A DNA stretch of 33,252 bases from Longibaculum muris (lineage in GTDB: Bacteria; Bacillota_I; Bacilli_A; Erysipelotrichales; Coprobacillaceae), in contig NZ_SMCQ01000031.1 of NCBI RefSeq assembly GCF_004343035.1, positions 1 through 33,252 of the forward strand, read 5' to 3'. Positions 8,113 through 17,115 of the stretch are shown here, one piece after another. The first letter of the stretch is position 1; every line of letters begins with the position of its first letter. A program made the position numbers and the translations under genes. The notes under the pieces were generated by a model. That model searched no databases and had not been told where the DNA came from. It saw only the letters and a program-made list of their open reading frames with translations.

Positions 8113-8116
8113 TCGT

Positions 8117-8144
8117 AAAAAGGTTCCGTTTTGGAACCTTTTTT
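8117..8144 (+). terminator. Terminator of the hydrogenase operon
   Basis: An 11-bp perfect stem, AAAAAGGTTCC with GGAACCTTTTT, around the loop GTTTT, ending in a T6 run. It begins 4 nt after the hndD stop. The A-tract on the other side would also let it work leftward. Confidence 0.9.
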
Positions 8145-8192
8145 GACAAATTTCAAAGTGTTTATCAATTATAATGAATTTGGTGATGAAAT

Positions 8193-8546
8193 ATGAAATA
8201 TAAAATTGTTTATTTAAAAGATAAATATGTTGATATGGTTGATGTTTATCCTCAATTGGTTGATTTATTATATACTCATCAAAATAATACATATGAAACA
8301 AAGCAGGTTGAATTAATATTTAAACCATTAGGAGAAGAAAAAGAAAAGCTTTTAAAATCTATTCAACAACGAGATGATTATTCTTATTATCATGGAATAC
8401 ATCTATTATATAATCACATTACAGAGGATAAAGTGACACTAACAATGAATGAATATGATATAGATGTTGAAGAAAATGGTCAAAATCATATCATTTTTGA
8501 TAAAATGAAGGCTTTTTCTAAAAACTTTTATATGATTATGACATAA
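8193..8546 (+). CDS. Hypothetical protein (117 aa)
   Basis: I do not recognise this family. The 117-residue product is soluble, with no signal peptide or membrane segment, rich in Tyr, Lys, Asp and Glu, and has no cysteines or obvious motif. It looks like a small alpha/beta protein. GGTGAT at 8182-8187 supports the ATG at 8193. It lies alone between the hydrogenase terminator and the promoter of the next gene, so it is probably monocistronic. A TATAAT occurs at 8170-8175 but lacks a correctly spaced -35. Confidence 0.7.
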   Translation: MKYKIVYLKDKYVDMVDVYPQLVDLLYTHQNNTYETKQVELIFKPLGEEKEKLLKSIQQRDDYSYYHGIHLLYNHITEDKVTLTMNEYDIDVEENGQNHIIFDKMKAFSKNFYMIMT

Positions 8547-8551
8547 TTGGT

Positions 8552-8581
8552 TTTACAAATGAAATCATTCTATGCTATAAT
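8552..8581 (+). promoter_or_regulatory. Promoter of the UPF0154 gene
   Basis: TTTACA at 8552-8557 and TATAAT at 8576-8581 are separated by 18 bp. TGC before the -10 makes it an extended -10. The Shine-Dalgarno GGAGG (8599-8603) and ATG at 8612 follow. Confidence 0.8.
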
Positions 8582-8611
8582 AGACGAGTAATTGAAATGG
8601 AGGATTGAAAA

Positions 8612-8812
8612 ATGTTATATGGATTTTTAGGACTTGCTGTGGGTCTTGTTATAGGATTCTTTGCTTCTCGTTATGTTTTCAAGAAAAACTTAAAGAAGAA
8701 TCCACCAATTAATGAAAAAATGATTCGTGCAATGTTTATGGAAATGGGACGTAAACCAAACGAGACTCAAATCAAGAGAATTATGAAAAGTATCAATGAT
8801 CAATATAAATAA
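8612..8812 (+). CDS. UPF0154 family membrane protein (YneF-like)
   Basis: A 66-residue protein with one N-terminal membrane helix (about residues 2-20, with GLAVGLVIGFF) and a basic cytoplasmic tail. The tail carries the family signature NPPINEKMIRAMFMEMGRKP followed by a QIKRIMK helix. Length and pattern match Bacillus YneF (UPF0154). The function of the family is not known to me. A good promoter and Shine-Dalgarno precede it, and its stop codon lies in the ascending arm of a terminator hairpin. Confidence 0.9.
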   Translation: MLYGFLGLAVGLVIGFFASRYVFKKNLKKNPPINEKMIRAMFMEMGRKPNETQIKRIMKSINDQYK

Positions 8813-8831
8813 GGGTAGACCCTTATTTTTT
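8807..8831 (+). terminator. Terminator overlapping the UPF0154 stop codon
   Basis: A perfect 9-bp stem, AAATAAGGG with CCCTTATTT, loop TAGA, T6 run at 8826-8831. The stop codon TAA is inside the stem. The start codon of the next gene follows only 5 nt after the T-run, so this element also occupies the place of that gene's leader. Confidence 0.85.
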
Positions 8832-8836
8832 GTTAT

Positions 8837-9478
8837 ATGAAAATATATTTGACGAGGCATTCGAAAACGCTTTGGAATCAAGAAAAAAGATTACAAGGAC
8901 GTTTAGATTCACCTTTAACTCAAGAAGGCATTGAAAATGCCCAAGCATTAAAAAAATATCTTCATGATTCTCATTTGAAGTTTGATTATATTTATACTAG
9001 TCCCATATTAAGAGCCTATCATACAGCATCTTTATTGTTTGATGAAAACAAATTAATTCAAGATGAACGTTTAATGGAAATGAATTTTGGTGATTTTGAA
9101 GGTCGTAAGATTGCTGATATTCATTTAACTGATCATGAAATTTATGATAACTTATGGAATCATCCTGAAGCTTTTACACGTATTCAAAATGGTGAAAGCT
9201 ATGATGATGTGATTGCACGAGTGAATAGTTTTTTGAATGATTTAACAAAGTTGCCATCCCAAAGTCAAGTTTTGATTGTGACACATGGAATGTATTTTAT
9301 TATTATGTTGGCCGTGATGTTGCGTTTAGAAAGAAAAGATTTTATCCAAATTAATCAAAAAGTTGTTGAAGGGTGTTCACTAACATGTGTTGAATATGAT
9401 GGACAATATTACCATGTCTTATCTTATAATCAACATGATTATTTACCACATGTAATGAATGCAAGTTTTGCTAAATAA
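8837..9478 (+). CDS. Histidine phosphatase family protein (phosphoglycerate-mutase-like)
   Basis: A 213-residue member of the branch-1 histidine phosphatase superfamily. The phospho-accepting H8 is in LTRHSKT (the usual RHG reads RHS here), with R59, E81 in EMNFGDFEG and H150 in VTHGMYF. CobC/PhoE-type broad phosphatases have the same plan; a glycolytic mutase is less likely. The RHSKT motif at residue 7 fixes the start at or very near this ATG. No Shine-Dalgarno is present, because the preceding terminator hairpin ends 5 nt upstream. Expression may come from readthrough or an internal promoter. The substrate is unknown. Confidence 0.88.
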   Translation: MKIYLTRHSKTLWNQEKRLQGRLDSPLTQEGIENAQALKKYLHDSHLKFDYIYTSPILRAYHTASLLFDENKLIQDERLMEMNFGDFEGRKIADIHLTDHEIYDNLWNHPEAFTRIQNGESYDDVIARVNSFLNDLTKLPSQSQVLIVTHGMYFIIMLAVMLRLERKDFIQINQKVVEGCSLTCVEYDGQYYHVLSYNQHDYLPHVMNASFAK

Positions 9479-9492
9479 GTTAATTGTCTTTT

Positions 9493-9519
9493 AGAAGTAT
9501 CAGTGATACTTCTTTTTTT
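9493..9519 (+). terminator. Rightward terminator after the histidine phosphatase gene
   Basis: The stem AGAAGTATC/GATACTTCT with a 3-nt loop is followed by a T7 run. It faces the leftward terminator at 9522-9548, insulating the convergent genes. Confidence 0.88.
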
Positions 9520-9521
9520 AT

Positions 9522-9548
9522 AAAAAAAGAGTGAATTTTCATTCACTC
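9522..9548 (-). terminator. Leftward terminator of plsY
   Basis: The inverted repeat GAGTGAAT/ATTCACTC (9529-9536, 9541-9548) has a 4-nt loop. On the minus strand it runs into T7, complement of the A-tract at 9522-9528. It lies 10 bp beyond the plsY stop. Confidence 0.88.
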
Positions 9549-9558
9549 AATCATTATT

Positions 9559-10167
9559 TTACATCCATGTAATTTTATTTTCAGTCCCATTTTTTATTCT
9601 TTGAATATTGGCTTTATGTTTATAAATTAATAAAGCAACAATACAAGCATTTGTTAAGATTCCCACATGACTATAGCCAATAAATGGTGATATCAATAAA
9701 ATTGTTGTCGAACCCAAGATAGAAGAAAGTGATACATATTTAGAAATCTTGAGAGTTATTAAGAAAACAACGATTGCAACAATAAAAGCATAAATATTTG
9801 TAACAAGAGCATATCCAATCGCTACAGAAACAGCTTTACCACCTCTAAATCCTGCAAAGATAGGATAACAATGTCCAATCACACAAGCCAAAGCACAAGG
9901 ATAAATAATATCAGCATTTAATCCCATATGAGCAGCAATTGTTTGTGACAATAAGACTGAGATACAACATTTTGAAGCATCTAAGATAATAACAGCAATC
10001 CCAGCTTTCTTACCAAGAACACGTCCAGCATTTGTTCCTCCAAGATTACCAGAGCCACTTTCTCTAACATCAGTATGATAAAATAATTTTCCAATGACCA
10101 AAGCAAATGGAATTGAGCCATATAAATAACTCATTAAAATTAATAATATATAAATAAATACGTCCAT
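9559..10167 (-). CDS. plsY: Acyl-phosphate:glycerol-3-phosphate acyltransferase PlsY
   Basis: PlsY makes lysophosphatidic acid from acyl-phosphate and glycerol-3-phosphate at the membrane, the first step of phospholipid synthesis. The 202-residue protein is highly hydrophobic with about five membrane segments. It carries the family motifs YLYGSIPFALVIG near the N terminus, GSGNLGGTNAGR, and GHCYPIFAGFRGGKAV. I start it at the ATG at 10167 (MDVFIYILL), preceded by GAGGAT with 8-nt spacing; an in-frame ATG at 10197 has no ribosome binding site. It diverges from parE, the same neighbourhood as in Bacillus subtilis (plsY next to parE-parC), although there the genes can be arranged differently in orientation. 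Confidence 0.95.
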   Translation of the reverse strand: MDVFIYILLILMSYLYGSIPFALVIGKLFYHTDVRESGSGNLGGTNAGRVLGKKAGIAVIILDASKCCISVLLSQTIAAHMGLNADIIYPCALACVIGHCYPIFAGFRGGKAVSVAIGYALVTNIYAFIVAIVVFLITLKISKYVSLSSILGSTTILLISPFIGYSHVGILTNACIVALLIYKHKANIQRIKNGTENKITWM

Positions 10168-10188
10168 ATTTTCACATCCTCGTTCATA

Positions 10189-10216
10189 ATTATACATAAA
10201 TAGGCATAAAAATCAA
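10189..10216 (-). promoter_or_regulatory. Probable plsY promoter
   Basis: On the minus strand TATAAT (10194-10189) lies 16 bp downstream of TTGATT (10216-10211). The -35 overlaps one arm of the inverted repeat at 10212-10234. Confidence 0.5.
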
Positions 10217-10234
10217 TCTTTTTAAAGGATTGAT
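10212..10234. repeat. Inverted repeat between plsY and parE
   Basis: ATCAATC and GATTGAT flank 9 bp. The repeat overlaps the plsY -35, so it could be an operator, but it matches no regulator site I know. It might equally be a weak hairpin. Confidence 0.4.
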
Positions 10235-10299
10235 AAAACAAATAAAAAGAGAATTTTAGGTGGAAGTCATAAAATCATGTAGCGTAAAGAAAAGTTTTT

Positions 10300-10308
10300 T
10301 GGTATAAT
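10300..10308 (+). promoter_or_regulatory. Extended -10 promoter of parE-parC
   Basis: TGGTATAAT is an extended -10 (TGN plus TATAAT at 10303-10308). No good -35 is seen at 16-18 bp. The first strong Shine-Dalgarno downstream (AAAGGAGG, 10321-10328) belongs to the parE start at 10338. Confidence 0.6.
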
Positions 10309-10337
10309 TAATGAGTTGCGAAAGGAGGAAATCATCA

Positions 10338-12266
10338 ATGAAAAAGAATCATTATGATGAATCAAACATACAAATCTTAGAAGGTCTTGAAGCTGTTAGA
10401 AAAAGACCAGGGATGTATATTGGCTCTACAGATTATCGTGGACTTCATCATCTTATTTGGGAAATCGTTGATAACTCAATTGATGAAGCCTTGGCAGGTT
10501 ATGGTAATAAAATAACTGTCACTATTGGTAAAGATAATAGTATTAAAGTTGAAGATGAAGGACGTGGAATGCCAACAGGAATGCATGCTTCAGGGAAACC
10601 AACAACCGAAGTTATTTTAACGATTCTTCACGCTGGTGGGAAATTTAGTGAAGATGGTGGTTATAAAACATCAGGAGGATTGCATGGTGTTGGATCATCA
10701 GTCGTTAATGCATTAAGTGAATGGTTGGAAGTGACTGTTTATCGTGATGGAAAAATTCATCAGCAGAGATTTGAAGATGGGGCTAAGAAAATTTCTAAAT
10801 TGAAAGTCATTGGAAAAACAACCAAAACTGGGACAACTATTCATTTTAAACCTAACCCTGAAATCTTTTCAACAATTGAATTTAATTATTCAACAATTTG
10901 TGAAAGATTAAGAGAGAGTGCTTTTTTATTAAAAGGCATTCAAATGAATGTGATTGATGAAAGAACTGATAAACATGAATCTTTTCAATATGAAAATGGT
11001 TTAGAAGCATTCATTGAATATTTAAATTATGATAAAAAAACATTACATACAACAGTTTCATTTGATGATGTCTCAAATCCTATTGAGGTAGAAGTCGCTT
11101 TTCAATTTACGGATGGATATCAAGAAAATTTAATTTCTTTTGTTAATCTTGTAAGAACAGGTGATGGAGGAACACATGAAACTGGTTTTAGATCTGGTTT
11201 TACAAAAGTTTTTAATGAATATGCTAGAAAATACGGTTTGTTAAAACAAAAAGATAAAAATTTAGAAGGTAGTGATGTTCGCGAAGGATTGACAGGGATT
11301 ATTTCGGTGAAAATTCCGGAGTCATTACTTCAGTTTGAAGGTCAGACAAAATCTAAATTAGGAACACCAGAAGCAAGAAATATTGTTGAAAATGTTGTTT
11401 ATGAACAAATTAATTATTTCTTAGAAGAAAATAAAGAAGCTGCTAATCAATTGATCAATAAAATGATTAAGGCATCACAAGCAAGAAATGCAGCAAGAAA
11501 AGCCCGTGAAGAAGCCCGTAAAGGAAAAGGAAATAAAGTCGAAAAGATATTGAGTGGAAAGTTAGCACCTGCTCAATCAAAAGATAAGAAGCGTAAAGAG
11601 CTTTATTTGGTCGAAGGGGATTCTGCTGGAGGTAGTGCGAAACAAGGCCGTGATCGTAAATATCAAGCGATTTTGCCATTGCGTGGTAAGGTTGTTAATA
11701 CAGAAAAGGCAGCTATGGCTGATATTTTAAAAAACGAAGAAATCAGTACCATTATTAATACAGTTGGAGCTGGAGTTGGGGCAGATTTTAATGCTGATGA
11801 TTCCAATTATTCAAAAGTCATTATTATGACCGATGCTGATACTGATGGAGCACATATTCAAGTTTTATTACTTACTTTTTTCTATCGTTATATGCGTGGT
11901 TTAATTCAAGCAGGTAAAGTTTATATTGCTTTACCACCACTTTATAAAGTTTCTAAAAAGAGTGGAAAACATGAAGATGTTGTTTATGCTTGGGATGATG
12001 ATGAATTAGAAGAAGCAAAGAAAAAAATTGGTCGTGGTTATGCTGTTCAAAGATACAAAGGTTTAGGAGAAATGAATGCTGATCAATTATGGGAAACAAC
12101 AATGAACCCAGAAACCAGAACGTTAATTCAAGTTTCAATTGAAGATGCAGCTTTAGTCGAAAGAAGGGTTTCTGTTTTAATGGGGGATAAAGTAGAACCA
12201 CGTCGTGAATGGATTGAAGATAATGTCCAATTCTCATTAGAAGATTCATTCTTTATTAATCAATAA
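10338..12266 (+). CDS. parE: DNA topoisomerase IV subunit B
   Basis: The ATPase subunit of topoisomerase IV, which decatenates daughter chromosomes. The 642-residue product has the GHKL ATPase site ([11 protein letters not shown]42/N46; [21 protein letters not shown]), a transducer domain, and a TOPRIM domain with EGDSAGG (about 426-432) and DADTDGAH (about 498-505). The opening [20 protein letters not shown] and the [14 protein letters not shown] stretch fit ParE better than GyrB, and the plsY-parE-parC order agrees. The start at 10338 is 9 nt after AAAGGAGG; an in-frame ATG at 10311 lies directly after the -10 box and is rejected. parC follows after 11 bp with its own AAGGAGGG. Confidence 0.93.
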   Translation: MKKNHYDESNIQILEGLEAVRKRPGMYIGSTDYRGLHHLIWEIVDNSIDEALAGYGNKITVTIGKDNSIKVEDEGRGMPTGMHASGKPTTEVILTILHAGGKFSEDGGYKTSGGLHGVGSSVVNALSEWLEVTVYRDGKIHQQRFEDGAKKISKLKVIGKTTKTGTTIHFKPNPEIFSTIEFNYSTICERLRESAFLLKGIQMNVIDERTDKHESFQYENGLEAFIEYLNYDKKTLHTTVSFDDVSNPIEVEVAFQFTDGYQENLISFVNLVRTGDGGTHETGFRSGFTKVFNEYARKYGLLKQKDKNLEGSDVREGLTGIISVKIPESLLQFEGQTKSKLGTPEARNIVENVVYEQINYFLEENKEAANQLINKMIKASQARNAARKAREEARKGKGNKVEKILSGKLAPAQSKDKKRKELYLVEGDSAGGSAKQGRDRKYQAILPLRGKVVNTEKAAMADILKNEEISTIINTVGAGVGADFNADDSNYSKVIIMTDADTDGAHIQVLLLTFFYRYMRGLIQAGKVYIALPPLYKVSKKSGKHEDVVYAWDDDELEEAKKKIGRGYAVQRYKGLGEMNADQLWETTMNPETRTLIQVSIEDAALVERRVSVLMGDKVEPRREWIEDNVQFSLEDSFFINQ

Positions 12267-12277
12267 GGAGGGTAAGC

Positions 12278-14905
12278 ATGAAAGAAAAAATCATAACACA
12301 ATCATTAGATGATATTATGGGTGATCGTTTTGGTAAATATTCTAAATATATTATTCAAGATCGTGCATTACCCGATGTGAGAGACGGTTTAAAACCCGTT
12401 CAAAGAAGAATTTTATATGCTATGTTTAAAGAAGGAAATACCCATAACAAACCTTATCGTAAATCTGCTAAGACAGTGGGGAATGTTATTGGAAATTATC
12501 ACCCTCATGGAGATTCTTCGGTTTATGAAGCAATGGTTCGTTTATCACAAGATTGGAAAATGCGTATTCCACTTGTTGATATGCAGGGAAATAACGGTTC
12601 GATTGATAACGATCCAGCTGCGGCAATGCGTTATACTGAAGCACGATTGTCACCAATTGCCTTAGAGTTATTAAAAGATCTTGATAAAGAAACAGTACTT
12701 ATGGCTTTAAACTTTGATGATACTGAATATGAGCCAACTGTTTTACCGGCTAAATATCCAAATATTCTTGTTAATGGAGCAACTGGTATTTCAGCTGGGT
12801 ATGCAACTGACATTCCACCACATAACTTAGAGGAAGTCATTGATGCAACAATTCATCGTATTTTGCATCCTCATTGTACATTAGATGATTTAATGAATTA
12901 TATATTAGGGCCAGATTTCCCAACTGGTGCGATTGTGGAAGGAAAGAAAGGGATTCGTACAGCTTTTGAAACAGGAAAAGGAAAGGTTGTTGTGCGTTCA
13001 CGTACACAAATTGTTGAAGAAAAAAACATTAATAAAATTATTGTTTCAGAAATTCCTTATGAAGTCAATAAAGCTGAACTTGTTAGAAAATTAGATGAAA
13101 TTCGTTTTAATAAAAGTGTAGATGGAATTATTGAAGTACGTGATGAATCAGATCGAAATGGTTTAAGTATTGTGATTGATCTAAAAAAAGATGTTGATGT
13201 TCAAAATACATTGAATTATTTTTATAAAAATACTGATTTACAAAAAAATTATAATTACAATATGGTTGCTATTAAAAATAAAAGACCAGTTTGTATGGGA
13301 ATTGTTGAAATTCTTGATGGATATATCCAACATCAGATTGAAGTTATTACCAAACGTTCGCTTTATGATTTAAAAAAAGCCGAAGAACGTAAACATATTG
13401 TTGATGGTTTAATCAAGGCTGTTTCTATTTTAGATGAAGTGGTTCATACAATTCGTCATTCTAAAGATAAACAAGATGCCAAGAAAAATTTACAAGAACA
13501 ATATCTTTTTTCAGAAAGGCAAGCAGAAGCTATTGTGATGTTACAACTATATCGTTTAACAAATACTGATATTGTTGCATTAGAAAACGAAAAAAATGAA
13601 TTAGAAGCTTTGATTTTACGTTTACATGAAATTTTAGAAAGTGATAAAGTTTTAAGAAAAGTCATTATTTCAGAATTAAAACAAATTAAAAAACAATATC
13701 CTACACCTCGTTTAACAGAAATTAAAGATGAAGTCTTAGAAATTACGATTAATGAGGAAGCAATGATTTTACCAGAAGATATTTATGTTTCAGTCACAAG
13801 AGATGGTTATGTTAAAAGAATCTCTCAAAGATCTTATAAAGCTAGTGAAAATACACCATTTGGTAAAAAAGATGAAGATGTTTTAATTGATCTTCATTAT
13901 GCAAATACATTAGATAAATTATTAGTTTTTACAGATAAGGGAAATTATTTATATATTCCATTACATCGTTTAGAAGAATTTAAATGGAAAGAGCTAGGAA
14001 AACATATTAGTTATTTAATAAAAGTTTCACCTGAAGAAAAGGTTATTGCTTCAATTCTTGTGAAGTCATTTGATTTACCACTTTATGTTATTCTTGCTTC
14101 ACGTTTAGGACAAATGAAACGTGTTCAATTAAAAGATTTTGAAGTGACACGTTATTCTAAATCAATGAAATGTATGAATTTGAAAAATGGTGATACACTT
14201 GTTCAAGTGGGATTAAGTGATGGGCGTCAAGGAATTGTATTAACAAGTCAGGCTGGTTATGCTTGCTTATATAGTGAAGAAGAAATTTCAATCTTAGGAA
14301 TTAAAGCTGGTGGTATTAAGGGAATGAATTTAAAAAATGATGAACTTGTATCTATGAATATTTTCAATCCTTTAAAAACAGACTCATATCTTTTGATAAG
14401 TGATCAGCCAGGGATAAAACGTTTACGTATTTCTGATATTCCAAGTTGTAATCGTGCAACTAAAGGAAATCTTGTTTTCAAATCACCTAAAACAAATCAA
14501 ATTCATGCTTTGACATCTTTTGTTTTAGAAACTCAAGATCAATTAGTCATTGAAACAAATAATCAAAATGTAACCATAACTGTGAAAGATTTTGCTTATG
14601 GACAGTTGATGAATAAACCAAGTTTATTAACAGCATGTAAAGATGAGATAATTAATTATATTTATAATCCAAAAGCATTATCAACTGATCTTTATGATTT
14701 AAAGATTGTTAAAGAAGAAACACTGGATAAACCAGCTATCTTTGAAGTTGAAGATGATTTAAACTTATTTAAACAAGATGATGTCAAAGAAAAAGTTGAA
14801 CCACAAATTGTTCAACAAGTTCAAAAAGAGTCACCAAAAGAAGAAGATGATGATAAACATTTTGAACCAATTTCTTTTGATGATTTATTTAGTGGTGATT
14901 TTTAG
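12278..14905 (+). CDS. parC: DNA topoisomerase IV subunit A
   Basis: The DNA-breaking subunit, 875 residues. The catalytic tyrosine is Y119 in [10 protein letters not shown]. The quinolone-resistance region reads [13 protein letters not shown], with Ser80 and Glu84 both wild type by Staphylococcus GrlA numbering, so no classic fluoroquinolone-resistance substitution is present. The C-terminal half holds the beta-pinwheel DNA-wrapping repeats, with G-R/K-G-type turns such as [17 protein letters not shown]. The last 60 or so residues form a low-complexity acidic tail ending DDLFSGDF, an extension not usual in short ParC proteins. It is cotranscribed with parE and ends in a terminator that shares its stop codon. 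Confidence 0.94.
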   Translation: MKEKIITQSLDDIMGDRFGKYSKYIIQDRALPDVRDGLKPVQRRILYAMFKEGNTHNKPYRKSAKTVGNVIGNYHPHGDSSVYEAMVRLSQDWKMRIPLVDMQGNNGSIDNDPAAAMRYTEARLSPIALELLKDLDKETVLMALNFDDTEYEPTVLPAKYPNILVNGATGISAGYATDIPPHNLEEVIDATIHRILHPHCTLDDLMNYILGPDFPTGAIVEGKKGIRTAFETGKGKVVVRSRTQIVEEKNINKIIVSEIPYEVNKAELVRKLDEIRFNKSVDGIIEVRDESDRNGLSIVIDLKKDVDVQNTLNYFYKNTDLQKNYNYNMVAIKNKRPVCMGIVEILDGYIQHQIEVITKRSLYDLKKAEERKHIVDGLIKAVSILDEVVHTIRHSKDKQDAKKNLQEQYLFSERQAEAIVMLQLYRLTNTDIVALENEKNELEALILRLHEILESDKVLRKVIISELKQIKKQYPTPRLTEIKDEVLEITINEEAMILPEDIYVSVTRDGYVKRISQRSYKASENTPFGKKDEDVLIDLHYANTLDKLLVFTDKGNYLYIPLHRLEEFKWKELGKHISYLIKVSPEEKVIASILVKSFDLPLYVILASRLGQMKRVQLKDFEVTRYSKSMKCMNLKNGDTLVQVGLSDGRQGIVLTSQAGYACLYSEEEISILGIKAGGIKGMNLKNDELVSMNIFNPLKTDSYLLISDQPGIKRLRISDIPSCNRATKGNLVFKSPKTNQIHALTSFVLETQDQLVIETNNQNVTITVKDFAYGQLMNKPSLLTACKDEIINYIYNPKALSTDLYDLKIVKEETLDKPAIFEVEDDLNLFKQDDVKEKVEPQIVQQVQKESPKEEDDDKHFEPISFDDLFSGDF

Positions 14906-14931
14906 AATATGAGATATTCTCATATTCTTTT
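14904..14931 (+). terminator. Terminator of parE-parC
   Basis: A perfect 11-bp stem, AGAATATGAGA/TCTCATATTCT, loop TAT, followed by T4. It starts inside the parC stop codon and its T-run overlaps the sigK stop on the other strand. On the minus strand the hairpin is not followed by a T-tract, so it is weaker for sigK. Confidence 0.8.
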
Positions 14932-15607
14932 ACTTATCATTAAGATAAGCTTTTAAAAGCTTGATGAGAGCACGTTTTTCTAAACGAGACACATATGAAC
15001 GAGAGATATGCATGTTAGCTGCAATTTCTTTTTGGGTTAAGACCTGGTGGTTGTTTAGTCCATAGCGTTTAATAAGAATCTCTTGTTCTCTTGGAGTTAA
15101 TAGAGTAAAATATTCTTGAAGTTTACGGATTTGATCATTTGTTTGAATTTGATCGATAATTTCTTTTTGTTCGGTGGGTAAAATATCTAAGAGGGTCATT
15201 TCTCCACCATCTTTGTCAACGCCTAAAACTTCATTTAAAGAAACATCAAGAGCGATTTTCTTATTTCCTCGCATATGCATAAGAATTTCATTCTCAATGC
15301 ATTTTGCTGCGTAAGTGCCTAGTTTTGTCGCTTTATCACTTTTATAGCTATCAACTGCTTTAATTAGGCCAATCGTTCCAATACTAATAAGGTCCTCTTG
15401 TAAATCTTTACCACCCTCATATTTTTTAACAATATGGGCAACTAAGCGTAAATTGTGTTCAATAAGCTGATTCCTAGCATCTTGATCACCTTGAAAATAT
15501 TTTTCAAGTAATTCGCTTTCTTGTTTTGCGGTTAATTGGGGTTTAAAGGCTTGTGTTTTAATAAAGGAAACAAATAAGAATTGTTGTAAGAATGCAATTA
15601 GTGTCAT
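14930..15607 (-). CDS. sigK: Sporulation sigma factor sigma-K (pro-form)
   Basis: The late mother-cell sigma factor, 225 residues from the ATG at 15607. The N terminus MTLIAFLQQFLFVSFIKTQAF is a hydrophobic pro-sequence like that of Bacillus pro-sigma-K, which SpoIVFB removes at the membrane. Region 2 follows (NQLIEHNLRLVAHIVKKYE, EDLISIGTIGLIKAVDSY), then region 4 with LTPREQEILIKRYGL and the helix-turn-helix EIAANMHISRSYVSRLEKRA. GAGGTGA (15623-15617) directly abuts an ATG at 15616, so the second ATG, 9 nt away, is the likelier start. The gene is uninterrupted: there is no skin-type element inside. It implies an endospore former. Confidence 0.92.
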   Translation of the reverse strand: MTLIAFLQQFLFVSFIKTQAFKPQLTAKQESELLEKYFQGDQDARNQLIEHNLRLVAHIVKKYEGGKDLQEDLISIGTIGLIKAVDSYKSDKATKLGTYAAKCIENEILMHMRGNKKIALDVSLNEVLGVDKDGGEMTLLDILPTEQKEIIDQIQTNDQIRKLQEYFTLLTPREQEILIKRYGLNNHQVLTQKEIAANMHISRSYVSRLEKRALIKLLKAYLNDK

Positions 15608-15629
15608 CAAAATCATTCACCTCAAAATA

Positions 15630-15673
15630 ATATATGAAAATTGTCGATGTTTATGTTTAGTCTTTTCATATAT
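15630..15673. repeat. Inverted repeat in the sigK-yqeH divergent region
   Basis: ATATATGAAAA (15630-15640) and TTTTCATATAT (15663-15673) are perfect 11-bp inverted copies 22 bp apart. The right copy overlaps the yqeH -35. The left copy holds CATATATTA on the minus strand, which fits the sigma-K -10 pattern CATAnnnTA, but it is very close to the sigK ribosome binding site. Confidence 0.45.
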
Positions 15674-15691
15674 GAAGAAATAGGGTACAAT
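15663..15691 (+). promoter_or_regulatory. Probable promoter of the yqeH operon
   Basis: TTTTCA (15663-15668) and TACAAT (15686-15691) are separated by 17 bp. The Shine-Dalgarno GGAAGG (15701-15706) and ATG at 15712 follow. Confidence 0.6.
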
Positions 15692-15711
15692 AGTCACGAA
15701 GGAAGGTAAGT

Positions 15712-16812
15712 ATGGAAAAAGTTATGAAATGCTATGGCTGTGGAGCCATTATTCAAAGTGAAGATGAAAAACATATTGGTTATGTGCCTAAACAGGCTAT
15801 CAATCATGATCATGTTTTATGCCAACGTTGTTTTCAATTAAAAAATTATCATAGATTACAAGACACACATATGAGTAAAGATGATTTTTTAGAAATTTTA
15901 GGACTTGTTGGTGAAAAAGATTGTTTGGTTGTTTATATGATTGATTTATTTGATTTTCAAGGGAGTTTGATTCAAGGATTAATTCGTCATATTGGTTTTA
16001 ATGATGTTTTGGTTTTAGCAAATAAACGTGATTTATTGCCTAAATCAGTCAAAGAAAGAAAATTAGAACACTGGGTTCGTAGACAGTTGAAAGAAGAAGG
16101 TTTAAAACCAGTTGATGTTATTATTACAAGTGGTAAGAAAAACTTAAATTTAGATACAATTTATGATGCAATTGATACATATCGTAAAGGTCGAGATGTT
16201 TATGTTGTAGGAATGACGAATGTTGGAAAATCTACTTTTATTAATGCTTTATTAAAACATTATGCAGAAGTTGAAGAACAAAATTTGATTACTGTTTCTG
16301 AATTTCCAGGAACAACTTTAAATTTAATTGAAATTCCTTTAGATGAAAATTCTAAATTATATGATACACCAGGAATCATGAATGAAAATCAAATGACCCA
16401 TATGATTAAACCTCAAGAACTTAAAAAAGTGATTCCACAAACTGAATTAAGACCAATGGTTTATCAATTAAATGTTGGGCAAACAATTTATTTTGATGGG
16501 CTTGGAAGAATTGATTACTTAGAAGGTAATCAAGCAAGTTTTATTGCTTATTTTTCTAGAAATTTAAAGATTCATCGTACAAAAACACAAAAAGCAGATG
16601 ATTTATATAATCGTCATATGACTTTAACATATGAAATTGAAGGGATTGATACAATCCAAGATATGAAAGCTTATGAATTTACTTTACCTCAGGGTAAATG
16701 TGATATCGTTATTTCAGGATTAGGATTTATGACAATTTCTTCGCATGGAGGAAAGGTGAGAGTTTATGTTCCACCAAGAGTTTCAGTTATGATTAGAGAA
16801 GCTATTATATAA
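15712..16812 (+). CDS. yqeH: Ribosome biogenesis GTPase YqeH
   Basis: A circularly permuted GTPase needed for assembly of the 30S subunit. The 366-residue protein starts with a treble-clef zinc finger (C7, C10, C37, C40). The G motifs are in permuted order: G4 NKRD (104-107), G5 TSGKK (139-143), G1 GMTNVGKS (167-174), G2 PGTT (199-202), G3 DTPG (218-221). An RNA-binding C-terminal domain follows. It heads the conserved operon with yqeI/yhbY, nadD, yqeK, rsfS and yqeM, although aroE, present in the Bacillus operon, is absent here. Confidence 0.95.
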   Translation: MEKVMKCYGCGAIIQSEDEKHIGYVPKQAINHDHVLCQRCFQLKNYHRLQDTHMSKDDFLEILGLVGEKDCLVVYMIDLFDFQGSLIQGLIRHIGFNDVLVLANKRDLLPKSVKERKLEHWVRRQLKEEGLKPVDVIITSGKKNLNLDTIYDAIDTYRKGRDVYVVGMTNVGKSTFINALLKHYAEVEEQNLITVSEFPGTTLNLIEIPLDENSKLYDTPGIMNENQMTHMIKPQELKKVIPQTELRPMVYQLNVGQTIYFDGLGRIDYLEGNQASFIAYFSRNLKIHRTKTQKADDLYNRHMTLTYEIEGIDTIQDMKAYEFTLPQGKCDIVISGLGFMTISSHGGKVRVYVPPRVSVMIREAII

Positions 16813-16827
16813 GAAAGGAAAGATGTT

Positions 16828-17115
16828 ATGTTAACAGGAAAACAAAAAAGATTTTTAAGAGGAGAAGCACATCATTTAAATGCTATTTTTCAAGTTGGAA
16901 AAGATGGTGTGAATACAAATCAAGTAAAGGGTGTTTTAGAAGCTTTAGATGCACAAGAACTTATTAAGGTGAAATTACTTGATAGTTGTCCAGATGATGT
17001 GAATACAGTTGCTTTAGAATTAAGTGTACAAACAAAATCAGATGTTGTTCAAATTATTGGACATACAATTGTATTGTATAAAGCAAGTGATAAAGGGTTG
17101 TATAAATTACCATGA
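16828..17115 (+). CDS. yhbY: YhbY/YqeI CRM-domain RNA-binding protein
   Basis: A 95-residue single CRM (CRS1-YhbY) domain that associates with pre-50S ribosomal particles. The typical opening LTGKQKRFLRGEAHHLNAIFQVGKDGVN includes the GKDGV loop that matches the family GxxG RNA-binding loop. The rest forms the usual alpha/beta fold ending GHTIVLYKAS. AAAGGA at 16814-16819 is its ribosome binding site. The stop overlaps the nadD start (ATGA), indicating translational coupling. Confidence 0.94.
   Translation: MLTGKQKRFLRGEAHHLNAIFQVGKDGVNTNQVKGVLEALDAQELIKVKLLDSCPDDVNTVALELSVQTKSDVVQIIGHTIVLYKASDKGLYKLP

Noticed and set aside
8143-8175. Perfect TTGACA (8143-8148) and TATAAT (8170-8175) as a promoter for the 117-aa gene.
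   Set aside because: The spacer is 21 bp, too long, and the -35 lies in the T-run of the hydrogenase terminator. The start of transcription would also fall on the ribosome binding site.
8862-8875. CGAAAACGCTTTGG, similar to a cre box.
   Set aside because: It has three mismatches including both conserved 3' bases and lies inside the histidine phosphatase coding region at the conserved RHSKT segment.
10212-10234. Inverted repeat near plsY as a FapR fatty-acid regulator site.
   Set aside because: The arms do not resemble the FapR consensus as I know it; kept only as an unassigned repeat.
10311-10337. Longer ParE start at 10311 adding MSCERRKSS.
   Set aside because: The ATG is 2 bp after the -10 box, so it would precede the transcript start, while 10338 has an ideal Shine-Dalgarno.
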